The translations under genes were made by a program, and so were the position numbers. Shown here piece by piece: positions 35,623-47,273 of a DNA stretch of 64,000 bases. The notes under the pieces are model-generated. The model worked only from the letters and a program-made list of their open reading frames with translations. It was not told the DNA's origin and did not search any database. This DNA is from Dicaeum eximium (Eukaryota; Chordata; Aves; Passeriformes; Dicaeidae): assembly GCA_013396995.1 (NCBI GenBank), contig VWZP01001589.1, forward strand, positions 1,821,069 through 1,885,068, given 5' to 3'. Within the stretch, counting starts at the first letter, position 1. Each line of letters starts with the position of its first letter.

Positions 35623-38600
35623 CTTAGAAGAGATCCTGACAAAGATTTTTTACAGAGGTGTCCAGAAAAATCCAAATAGCAATTCTTCATTTTTTGGTCT
35701 CCTTATGATGCTACAATGAGATGAGTTATAACACAGGTCATGGCTCTGTACATGTTTCTATACTGGGACATGCCCAGTATACTGGCATGTCATTTCTATA
35801 CTGGGACAGCCCAGCCAATGAACATAACTGCTCTTGACAAGCTCAGTATTGAATCACAAAGGAGTGAGTCCTTATTACAGCTTCCTCATTTTAAAATTGA
35901 ACATTATACACCCTCTGTATAGTATGCATTTTCAACTCTTTGGATGAGCAAGGTTATTATTTAGGAATTTTATTTATACTATTATCATTAAGAATAGCCA
36001 TTTTCCCCTCCTGCTAGATGGTATCTCATTGCTTTTAATATCTGCAAAATGTTCCTTCTCATCCTGAATGGTTCAAGAAAACAGACAAAAGTGTTTCTTG
36101 ACAGAGAACAAGCCTCTGAAATCCATTAAATATTTTCTATTAGTACTTGGCCTTTTGGTGAGGAACTTTTGCTAGTTTGGTTAATTCATCTAGAACACCA
36201 ATTAGATTCTTTTTATCTTCAATAATCTGCTATAATGGAACATTAAAAAGAATACTTAATTAATGTAATTTGTTTTTTAAAGAGTTTTCAGTGTCCCTGT
36301 GTATTACTTACCCATGATGAATTATATTCTAGTTAAATAGAGCTATAATAACTTCTGGCCCAATTACTTTTTTGCACCTATGTTGAACATGGGTCAATAA
36401 TAGGTGTAAGTTATCTAGTAGCACAAAATTACTATTAAAATTATCAGAAACAAGTGGCATGATAATCTCACAGAATCCAGAATCTCTGTAGTCTGACCTG
36501 GTTCCTTTGATTCCCTTTATAATATTTCCCTTTATAATATTTCCCTTTATAATATTTGCTTTTGTTGTTTATTTAAACTTGTTTGAAAGTATGGGTGTAA
36601 ATTGATAAATTAGGACAATGGTGGTAGTAGTAGATTGACCTGTGGCACCTGAACTTACTGCTCTGGGAATAGGGTGTTGGGAGGTTTGTGAAAGTCTAGT
36701 GCATACAAATTTGTCTAATTTCATCTAACTTAAATATACCCTGCATTTTGACTGCTGAATCTAAACTGTAAACTTGCACATTTGAAGATGTTTATCTTAA
36801 GAGAACTGTTCTTGAAACTTCAGGGTTGGTTTTTTTTTTCATGTGGCAAATGTGCTTTGTCCTGCTTTGCCTTATTTTCACAGAGCCTTCAACTTCCACA
36901 GTATTGATCAAATTGACATTTCTTTGACAGAATTCCAGGGAGATCTGTAATGTTCTTGGCAGTTCCACCACTAATAAAATTGCTTCTTTTCAGGTGGCAA
37001 GGACTAACTTTATATCTTTAGTAAGAGGCATAAGGAGACAAGTAATAAAATGGTTTTCAATACCATAGCTCAGTATTGCATGTTATAGCTCCATATCCAT
37101 GGACAGGCCATCACAGAGACAATAGCTTTAAATAATTAACAGCAGGGAGACATATCGGTGCTTAAATGTCCCATCTGAAATCCTGTAATCAGTAATGACA
37201 GTGACCATATTCTATTAGCTCTTTTCAGGATTTTATTACTGCAGATGATCACACTGTATCAAAAGGAAAATTAATAACTCAAGGAAACCAACCTGCTCAG
37301 AATTCTATTAACATTACTCCAATTCCATGTTTAAATTCAGGTGTATAGATTCCTTCTAGGAGCTGTTGCTTTATATGACAAAATATTGCTCATAGTTTTT
37401 CAGATCCAAACCCATTTCTTTACCTGATAATTGTGGAAAATTTTAAATTTCCCTAATACACAGATAAAATTCACTGAGTGCAAGTGAGTTTTTATTTGTT
37501 CAATAAGCTTTTAAAAATCATACAGAGAGAGCTTTCCATAAATTCAGTTATCAGATATGCACAAGGTTTGCTTGATCTTCTCTCCAGGCCACAGTGCTGT
37601 ACCCAAACATATCTCTCACTAAAGCAGTAGTTATGACAGAGGCAACAGAGAAATTCTGTAACAAACTAGCTCAAATATGTATGCACACATACACATATTA
37701 AATTCTGCTGGGAAGAGATTCCTTAAAGCAAATGAAGTCATCCTTCAGCTTTGAAAGGGGCTTTGGATTTACTGAACAATGCTATAAAGAAAAAGATTTA
37801 TTATTTTCATTATATAAGACAGTAGCAATTGTTTCTGATGAAAAACAAGTCCAGAAGTCACTGGTATTTGAATGAATAAGTGGATTCAGTTGGTTAATTT
37901 ACACACCAGTCATACCCTTTTATACTTTTTATAGAGACATAATTCTGTCTTCATTATAGAAAGAATGGGATATTGCTCCACTGGTTAACAGAAATTCCCA
38001 AAATTTAGAAATAATTGACTGATAAGTAAAAAAAACCCCAAAAAAAAGATAATGACAAAACCAAGTTTAAGTAGGCTGACATAATAAAATTGAAATTAAT
38101 AGAGTACACCAATTTCTTGGTTTGATTTAAAATAGCAAAATATTTATTGTAGCTATTTTGTACATAGCAATTCTGACACTGCTCTCATATTCAGGAGTGC
38201 TGCGCATACTGCATTTCCTTGATCTAATTTAATATCAACTCCAAGTAGTGCCAAGAACTGTCTTTTTACTGTTTTTAAGCTTCAAATCAAACAGCACTCT
38301 ACCCAGTTATTTTCTCAGGATTTGCAGATCTTTACATATTCTGATGTGGATCAGAGGCAAAAAATTACCACAAACTACCTTAGAGATCTATAAATCTGTG
38401 CAGACAGAGTAATGTTATTTCAAAAACATATGAAACCTCAAAAATATTTGAAATTTGGTCCATTTAATAAAAATCTATAAATATATTCTGCATATTTCAG
38501 TAATATTTTTCTGTATGAGAAAGAAATATATATAAAGGTATCAAAAGCAGATGTTTGTAGACTTTTGTAGTGAGGAAGACATGAGCCTTAGCCCTCATTT

Positions 38601-39206
38601 TGTCTGTCATTAATAAAAGTTGTACTTAAAAGTCAGATAACCATTCTCTTCTATAAATTTTTTTATTTCTTTTAAAATTAAAATGCAAATTAGTTTTTTT
38701 TAATTATTATTTCTAGGCTTAAGATAATTATTATTAAGCTAAAAATTCTCTGAAGGTTGTTAGCATTCAACGTGTTGCTGTTCTTGACTGGTTAAATGTA
38801 AAAACTCTGAAAATTTATAACCTAGTGCCTCAGAGACTGTGGAATGGACCAGCCATCTGGGAAAGTAAACAAATCAAATAAGCAAGAAATAACAAAAACA
38901 CAGCTAAGCAACCAAACTCCTACAAAATGGGAAATTTCTGTTCTTGTCCATTCTTCTTGCAACTCAGATTGTCATTCAGGATTTAGTTTTGGTAAAGATT
39001 TTTCAGAAGTTTAGGGGCTTTTTTCCAAGACATGCTTTACAGTTCTCAAAATCTGAGACATTCCTGCTTACTTGGCATGTTGTCTTATGACTGATGAATT
39101 CATGGAACTTCTGATTGAATTGGTCTGACCAGCAGTAACAGTCCAGAGGAAATGGATTTTATATGGTCAAAAAGTACAAAGGCAAGAGAACATCCAATTT
39201 AGAGGC
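35623..39206. other. Unique AT-rich DNA, no gene seen
   Basis: No gene recognised. Local small repeats: TTTCTATACTGGGACA occurs twice (35755 and 35793), the first inside an inverted repeat ATACTGGG...CCCAGTAT. A 15-bp tandem triplet lies at 36511-36555. Otherwise AT-rich with no dispersed repeat I can name. Confidence 0.55.
36511..36555. repeat. 15-bp perfect tandem repeat x3
   Basis: TTCCCTTTATAATAT repeated three times without a mismatch. The identity of the copies suggests recent slippage. Confidence 0.92.
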
Positions 39207-39300
39207 TTTATTAGAGATCTAATTATTTGACTTGTCCATACTAGTCATTGTTTTCATTTCCCTCCATGTGGATGGAAGGAAATATTTTAAGTGCATCACC
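39207..39300 (+). repeat. Local direct repeat, copy 1
   Basis: TTTATTAGAGATCTAATTATTTGACTTG through GGATGGAAGGAAATATTTTAAGTGCATCACC. It matches 40246-40340 at roughly three quarters of positions by eye in the same orientation. Weaker similarity may continue beyond it (TTTTCCTGATGCAGG near 39568 against TTTTCCTGATCCAGG near 40653, and AGTCCTGTCC near 39652 against 40697). Confidence 0.7.
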
Positions 39301-40245
39301 TTCCACACACTTCCTCACACTTCACCTTGGACAGAAGGCAAATGAAAATGCCCCTCAGCAGGACACAAGTCTAATGTGTGGAAAGGATTGTTTAATTTTG
39401 GTTCTTTTTCAGCAGAATAACCCCAGTGAATGCTCTTCTTTGCTGTGAGCTCCAAAAAGAAGAGCTGCTCCACCCACCTGAATGCCCCTGAGCCCTGCAC
39501 CAAGCCCTGCCAAGGCTGCCTGCAGTTGAAAGGCCTACGCTGAAATTAAGTTGGTGGACAGAGATATTTTCCTGATGCAGGAGCTGGATCTGGTGCCTAC
39601 AGTAGCTTCTCTTTTCTCTATTTATTATCATTACATATTTACCAACAAGAAAGTCCTGTCCTTTCCCAGGGCAGGGTCTTTGCAACAGCACTGGAATCTA
39701 GGTGCAGCCTTTATTCAAGATCAATTACAAATATTTTGTACTACAGCATTGCTATAGAAGTGTATTTCTCTAAAAGCAACCATCACAGTACTGACAAGAA
39801 AATTATTTTTTTATTATAACCAAGCAAGTCACACCGGCATGTTAAATAAACCATGATTTTATGTATATTCTGAAGCCTGTTGGCTTCACAAGCAGCAGGA
39901 AGGATAATGCTTGCATTTATATCCCCCCAGCATTAAAGAGCATATGCTTGCCCAGCTTGTCTGGTAGACACCAGTGGAGTTTTGCCCTTGACAGCTCCTG
40001 TTTATACAGATGGTTTTAAAAATGTTACTGGAAGAGAAAACAGCCTGCACTGTAGGAAGCACCTTACATAGGAGCCAAGACTTAACAAGGGAAACTATTT
40101 TCATCATTCTCTTCTGTTCATCTGGAAACTTTGATGAAAATTTGAAGGTTGGCCTTAAAACTAAATTTAAACTTATTTTTGTCCATTATATTTAGACGTG
40201 TCAAGATTTTTTTAACTTGATATTTTGAAGATCCCGTTTAAGCAA
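39301..40245. other. DNA between the two local repeat copies
   Basis: No gene recognised. Overlapping frames of 61-99 codons on both strands (39248-40195) are unrecognisable. The stretch 39450-39700 is less AT-rich than the surroundings and may be part of the old duplication described for 39207 and 40246. Confidence 0.45.
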
Positions 40246-40340
40246 TTTATTAGAGATTTGGCTGTTTGACTTGTCTATATTAGTCAGGTTTTGCATTCTT
40301 CTCCAAGTAGATGGAAGGAAATAGTTTTAGGTGAATCACC
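40246..40340 (+). repeat. Local direct repeat, copy 2
   Basis: TTTATTAGAGATTTGGCTGTTTGACTTG through AGATGGAAGGAAATAGTTTTAGGTGAATCACC, the partner of 39207-39300 about 1.04 kb upstream. Either an old tandem or segmental duplication, or two members of an unrecognised dispersed repeat. Confidence 0.7.
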
Positions 40341-43300
40341 CCCCACATCTTCACCCTTGCCTTTGGATGGAATGAATCACTCTCTAGAGAAGCCTATACC
40401 TGCCTGGAGGCTGAAAGTGGAACCAAGCAAAACCAGATATAGGTAAACTGCACGTAGGACCAGTATTTCATTCCAGAATCACATCAAAGTTAGAGAAAAA
40501 ATTCCCATCACTGTCAGCTGCTATAGGGCCTTCATCCTTTCATGTGAAGTGGCAGCTGTAGGACTGCTGCCACCAATCCTACAACAATAATGTGCCTCTG
40601 CAAAGCACACGTTTCTTTTAAAAGTGTGGGTGGTGGAAATTCTAGTAGCTGGTTTTCCTGATCCAGGGTTTGATTCATTCTCATACACTCATAAAGACAG
40701 TCCTGTCCCAGTTGCCTGCAGTCATATTTGGCTAATTTCAAACGCCTACCCTCAAAACAAGCAGAGCAATACAGAAGAGCTGTCAGTAACTTTTACCTTT
40801 CCATCTGCAGTGAATGAAGGTACTTGGGATAAAATCTGAGCTTTGTGAAGCTTTTAGCAGTGTCTTCAGCAAGACTGAGAGTGTGTCCCAGAAAAGTTCC
40901 CCATTCTGTGGGCTAAAAGCCTAAATTTAAAAAAAAAATAATATAATATAACAATAAAATGTATGCAAACAACTAATTACCCATCTTAAAACTCCTTTAG
41001 CATCAGAACATGCTCACCTCCTCTGCAGTTCATGGAAAGTGTTCAAAGTGCATCTTGCCATTGCATTTGAGGTGATGATAATATGACACTGCTGTTTGCT
41101 GACAATAGTTTTTCAACAGCAACAATATGCAAGCCAGCTATAACAAGACAGATAGGTACATGGCCAATGATTGAAAGAGAAATTAAAAGAAAGAGTTTTC
41201 AGCAATTGATAGGACATGTCATTATCTGGGATAATGGAACTAAAAAGACCTAATATTTTTATCATCTTTATGAATTTTAATGATAAAATTAAATAATTAA
41301 AAAACCCTTACAATAAATTTGTAAACAGATGAAACTGCAATATTTGGAAAAGTTTTAAGGATTGTTTTTGTATGAATATCATAAAGTCATGTAAACACAC
41401 TACCACACTCATTAAATCATAGAAATCAGAAAAAAAAAGTCTAATCTTAGAATAGTCAAATTCAGACCATAAACCTTGAGACAATAGTCAAAGAATGTTT
41501 TCCATTTGTCAGTGATCAGCAGTGTACAAGCTTGAGGAGAACATGGTTATCTAATGTTTAATGTATCTTTTTCTTCTACATTAGATATATCCTCCAAACA
41601 AATTTTTGCCTGTACAGCTTTCACAGCTACACAACACAGCAACACAAGCACCTTTAAAGTAAAGTGTAGTTTTGTGCAAGCTGTTCTATTAAGTCAGACT
41701 GCACTGATTAGAATTTATTTTTGAACCATAGTTCAGTCAACATGAAATGCAGTAATGACTGTGCTTTGGCAGTACTGTGGTGAAAGCTTTACTGAAAGAA
41801 ATGGATTTTTTTCTTTGTTTTAGGTAGATTTTTAGGCATAGCACCTGTAGTACTTGGAAGTAATTCACTTCATTAGGGAAGGGTGCATTAGCCCAGGGAA
41901 AATTATAATGAAAGAGACGTAAGAGGCTGTCATGTTATAGATAGAGGTTTGTTTATCGGGGGAGGGGGCAAAGCCCTGCTCTGATGAAAGAAGTAAAAGT
42001 TAACCAGACATCACTAGAGCCCCAGTGCATTCAATTTGTGCACAGACATCTGGGCAGTAGCTGCTTTGGTGGAAGTACTGTATAGAATTGGAGTTGTGTC
42101 CCTACTGACAGTGTATTGGGTACGTCTGAGAGCCATTTAAATGCAAATATAACGTGAGTTTGTCAGTGACTAAAAACAATCTTCCAGGCAATGGCATTAG
42201 TAATTAGAAACCATCTGGTACCACCAAAGCTTACAACACTTTCAGTATTTCCACAGGCCAAAAGGATGCAATTTATCTCCTACAAAAACAGAAACACCTA
42301 TGCTATATGTTAGTACTCTGACAATTAATATGCAAAATCAGATCCATCTTGATGTTTTACCTCTGGGCCAGTTCAGTAAAATAAATAAATGGAAGCCTGG
42401 AAGAGAGAGTGCCATAAACTTCACAAAGGAAATTTAAAGAGAACACACAGACAGAGATGAGTACTTGAAAAGATGACGGAGCTGTGTTGAAAACTTTGCC
42501 TTCTTTTTACCTGATAAGATTATGAAGGATATAAACCAAAAAATGTTTTATAACTCACCTGTCAGATCTCCTTAAAAAATTATGTTCTGTATTTTCAGTG
42601 TTTGGTACGTAGAAGTGGATTCAAAATAAATTAATTAATGTAAACCCTTTCCCTTTTCTGGCCCTTAGAAGTCTGGGGTTTAGAATTTTCATGCTGTAGA
42701 GACCAAAATGTAAATGTTCTAGTCTCTCCATCAAAACCTAAACTGCCCTTCATCATCTTTGTTTTCAAGCTAATATACCCTAAAGAATGTATGGGCAGGT
42801 TATTCTCTATTAAAAATAATTCAATAACGTCATGCATTCAGTCTTCATCTGAGAGATTAAGTGAAAACTGAAAAAAAGATAATTTTAAATTTAAATTGGT
42901 AATTGCAGTAATTGCCTTTTTCAACACCATGTTCGCATGACATTTACAATTGTCAGCTTCACTTGGCAGCTTGCATGAGTTGAAAACAATACAGAAATTG
43001 AGCTTCAAAGTTTATTAGGGATAACCAGTTATTAAGGATATGAAAGAAAGCAAAAATTCAGATATTTCATTTTGAGAATTTCAATAGCTTGAGAAATAAT
43101 AGGAGAGGCCCTCTGTAAGCACGAAAAATTGAAGTCTTTATACACAATGAAACTGTTGAAATATATCAGTATGTGGCTATCTAAGTAAAGAAGTGGTGGT
43201 TGATTCGCTGTAGTTCTGATCTGAATAATGCAGGGTTCCAGGCTGAACAATCAGCATCTGCAGACCACCTCAGAGCCTGTGTTTCTCAGACACAGCTGTG

Positions 43301-46300
43301 CCTCTCAGACTATAGTCTGTAGAAACTGAAGCTATTTCTAAACCTGATTCTCACATGTGCCAAAGTCATATCTATATTTGCTGTTCTTATAATTCATGGA
43401 ATATTTTCTTTCAAAAACTTCTCTCAGAAATAAGACATGTCAGAAATACTGAAACTGAGCCATCAAAATAGTGAATAGCAAATGTATTAACTGTGTGTGA
43501 AGAGGGTGTTTAAGTGTCTGTATGTCTGTGTCTGTGTGTAGCAGATTTCCACATCTCCGTTCAGGAGCTGTATGTTTACCTTGTGTAGGTGAGTATGGCA
43601 ATTGAGACTTTTTTCCCAAGTTCTCAAGACATAGGATTTCCTATGTACTACTTGTACTTTGAAATATATCAGCTCTGAGCAATGAAACTAATTTCCAAGG
43701 ACAAATCAATTTGAGACTCTCAACCGTGAATCAAAATAATTTTTCTGTTTCTGGGTATAAATTGTCAAGTTAAGAGGTCTTGATATGCTTTTTCTTCTAA
43801 CATGCACTGCTCCTATACAAAATCAAGATTCTCTCTCTCTAGTATTTCTAAAAAATGTCACAGCACATTAATGGATTGTTTTATACCCTTACTTCAATCA
43901 TTACATGATGTACAAAAGAATCAAAACCATTTGCCAACAACAATTCTTTGTTCAATATCCCTGTATGTAATAGCTACTTAAGTAATTAATTTTCATATCA
44001 GAATTCATTTGTTCTCATTTTGTACATGAGAGGAATTATTTTCCTATGTGCTTTTGACTTTCAGTAGTAAATAAACCTTAATCAATGAGATAAATCTATA
44101 TAAATATTCAGTGGCCTATAATTTTCGGTTAATTTTCTATGCCACCTTGTCCATCAGCATGGTTTTCTAATGTTCAACCATTTCACCTCTATTCTCAGTT
44201 AATGCTTACACATAATTTTGAAAATACAAATTAGCAATAAGGTATTTCAGATATATTTGAAACAGGGATAATTTCATAGATAACTACAGAGTTAACATCA
44301 CTTCAAAAATTCTTAAAAGTAAGAGTGCAGCTCTTAAGTGGTCTGTAGATAATACAAATTTCTAGAGATAACACATAAATTGTCTGCAGAACTATCTGAA
44401 CCAGGACAATATGCAATTTGCCACACCACAGTGACATACTTGAATGAATTCTTCAATTCTTCAATTCTTCTGCATTTCATGTTTATGTCTTCTTTAAAAA
44501 AATTCGAAACCAAACCAGAAGTAAAGGAAAAAAGGGAATTTGTCCTAGGTAGACAACCAAAACGGAAGTTTAGTGACAGCCCTGTAATTTGGTCACTTTG
44601 AATTAACACACTCTGTAAAACACATGCACATTCTTTTTCAAGCTGAAGATGTAACTCATCATACATAAAGTCCTTATTTTACAATATCACTCACTCACAG
44701 AACTGATCCTCCAAATTCCCATTCATACTTTTCTCATGACTTTTCTTGCCAAAGTTGTTGAGAGGTTTATTGTTTATACCCTTCACAGTTTGTTAGCTTA
44801 TTTTTACTGAATTAAAATATATTAACATAAATGACAGAAATAATTTACAGACCTTAAAGGAAAACAATTCCAAAATATTTTGGCAGTATTATCACAGAAT
44901 TTTTTCAAGAATATAAAGAGGCATATTATAAACATTCTCTTGCAAGTTAGGACAACAGATTAATTACAGAGAGCAGTATATAAACAGTTTTAATCAGTGT
45001 TATTGCTGAAGTCTAAGAACTAGCAATAATAAAATAATACAATGAAGAGACTATATAAAAGAACAAGCTTAACATTTATTAAGAAATTATCCAATATAAG
45101 AGCAAATTTCAAAAACCAGTAGCCCAAAGTCAACCTCAAGACTGTATCTATAATTTACATATAGAGATTTATAGTTTAATTGCATTATAATATACAGTCA
45201 TATCAATCTGTCTTATAGAAAATAACTTTAGAAAATGTAATGGTGAACCTTCCCAGTGTTCAAATAGATTTTTTTACCTATATGGCATTTCAAATTGCAA
45301 AAATGGGGTCAAATGGGATCACATCAATCAAGGGAGATATGAACCATGACAAGAGTCACCTAGTAAGACATTGAACTTTTTATAAGGAAACAAATTATAT
45401 GGTGAAATAATGATCCAAATTAAAATACATGCTTTGATCATAATGTTTCCCCAAAATTTTTGTGAACCAACAAGATAAATGCATTTAATTTCTAATGGGA
45501 AAATAAATTTGGATTAAATATAAAAGTGATAGTTCTTGAGGAGTTTCACTGTATCATTATCTCCCAAACAGATTTTTCAAGCAGATCCATTACCATTTAA
45601 GTTCTCTTTCGGTCAACCAAGAAACTCTACCTTTTTGGAATTACTGTAAAAGATGTAATTACCTTAGAAGCACCAACAATCTGTCCCAAATTATTTATTT
45701 TATTTATTTATTGGCTTTGAACAAAAAAAAAGTTAACTAAACATTACAAATAACTCTTTCAAAGGTGCCATATAAAACAAAAATTTTCTTTCTCTCTATA
45801 CATGTCATTATGTCAAGGAAATGAAGAACAAAATATTAAAATATGTCAATTTTTGCCAGAATTTTCTACAAGTAGAAGGCAGCAATCCAGAGTGTTGGCA
45901 AGAAATTGAAAATGCGAGCACCTTCACATAGGTGGAAAAGGAGAAGAATGTATCAAGGGTGTCTGAATTTAAGATGTCCCTGAATAGCTGGCAAAAATCT
46001 TTCAAGCTCTTTCTTTTTCCCCTTGCAAATCACTTGCTTCAAAGTTGTAAAAATTGCAATTGGCAGTGTCTAAGTCCTCTCTACTGCTACAGTAAGGATT
46101 TCTGGAAGTTCAAAGGTTGTATCAACCACTTCACTGTTGAACCTCTAGATTTTGGTTGGTCCTGATCAAAATTTTTAAGGTTCTCATTTTGTATCATGAG
46201 GATGGAGTCAAAAGCAAATTATGTGCTCAAATATATACATGTGTTTTCTAGTTGTCATATTTGTTTCTTTCATAATGATTATAGAGATAGAGGTAATTTT

Positions 46301-47200
46301 GGGACATAATTCATCAGATCAATATTGAACAACTGCAGTAGTATGACAAGATTTCTGGTACAAAAGTGTTAACTTAAAAGGAAATTCTGAGCATCTCAGA
46401 CACAGAGACAGTCCTGCAGATGTCCAGGTCAGATATCATGTAACTAATCAAGACTATGAAGCCAAATCCCTGAAGCCATTGCTTTGCCTGTGTTGTCAGG
46501 AAGTCAGGATTTCAGACATTTACATTACTTAATTAGAAATTTTGTTTGGAAAGTACACAGGTTCAAGAGTTAGGGGAGATTTCAGTTTTTTTCTGAAAAC
46601 CCACAACAACCACTACTAAAAGGAACTTTGCAAATCCCTTCTTCTGTTATTTTTAAATAAATCCTTTAGTGGCCTTCAATTTTGTACCATATTAACATCT
46701 CTTTATAGAAACTTGAAAATCATCACTCTTCATAGACAAATTGATGATTTTGTGTTAGTACTATCATTACAGTTTTTGTGACAGAAAGTAAAGTCTCTGT
46801 TGGCATCATTGCTTTTTACTTCTTAACTTCTGAACGTCAATAATTCACATACTAGAGTTCTGGGAGTTTTAAACTTAAATAATCCCCTTTCCCTTGGAAA
46901 CTAAGAAATATTCAGAAATATATCGGCTTTGTTGCTCGTAATTGAACAGTTTATTTTATGAACATAAATCCCTACTTTCTAGACCAAAAATTCTGAATGT
47001 GACCAGCAATGCTTAGACTTTTATGGATTTTATTTGCTTTTAAGATACACTGAGTGCTCCCTACGAGCAGTGAGCCAGCCATAGTCCAGGGTGAAGTATG
47101 AGTATTATTGTCTTCAGTATCTTCTAAAATCCACTTGCAAAAAAGGATGCCACTTGCTTATAGCAGATTTTCTGGGAGTTTATTCATTTTAGGTAGTAAA
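40341..47200. other. Unique AT-rich DNA, no gene seen
   Basis: Almost 7 kb without a recognisable gene or dispersed repeat. A short TG/CTG-rich patch lies at 43513-43540. ORFs up to 110 codons (44334-44666, -, overlapped by 44380-44601, +) lie on opposite strands of the same DNA and match nothing I know. Confidence 0.55.
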
Positions 47201-47273
47201 GGCCTGATCCAAACCCCGATGAAGTCAATGGAAAAAGTCTCCCATTGACTACAATGGGCTCTGGATCATGCCC
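47201..47273. repeat. Palindromic MITE-like element, copy 1
   Basis: Left arm GGCCTGATCCAAACCCCGAT plus GAAGTCAATGG (47201-47231), a 10-base loop, and right arm CCATTGACTACAATGGGCTC plus TGGATCATGCCC (47242-47273). The arms pair at about 25 of 31 positions. The core (AAGTCAATGG, loop, CCCATTGACTACAATGGG) is clearly homologous to 51586-51644. From memory, short palindromes with a CATTGACTTCAATGGG core are scattered in amniote genomes, which would make this an ancient non-autonomous element; I cannot name the family. Confidence 0.7.

Noticed and set aside
35494..35719. Tyr-Leu-Ser-Ile repeat ORFs
   Set aside because: Translations of the TATC microsatellite.
41405..41480. AAATCATAGAAATCAG resembling a CR1 3' terminus
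   Set aside because: The following sequence does not continue as CR1.
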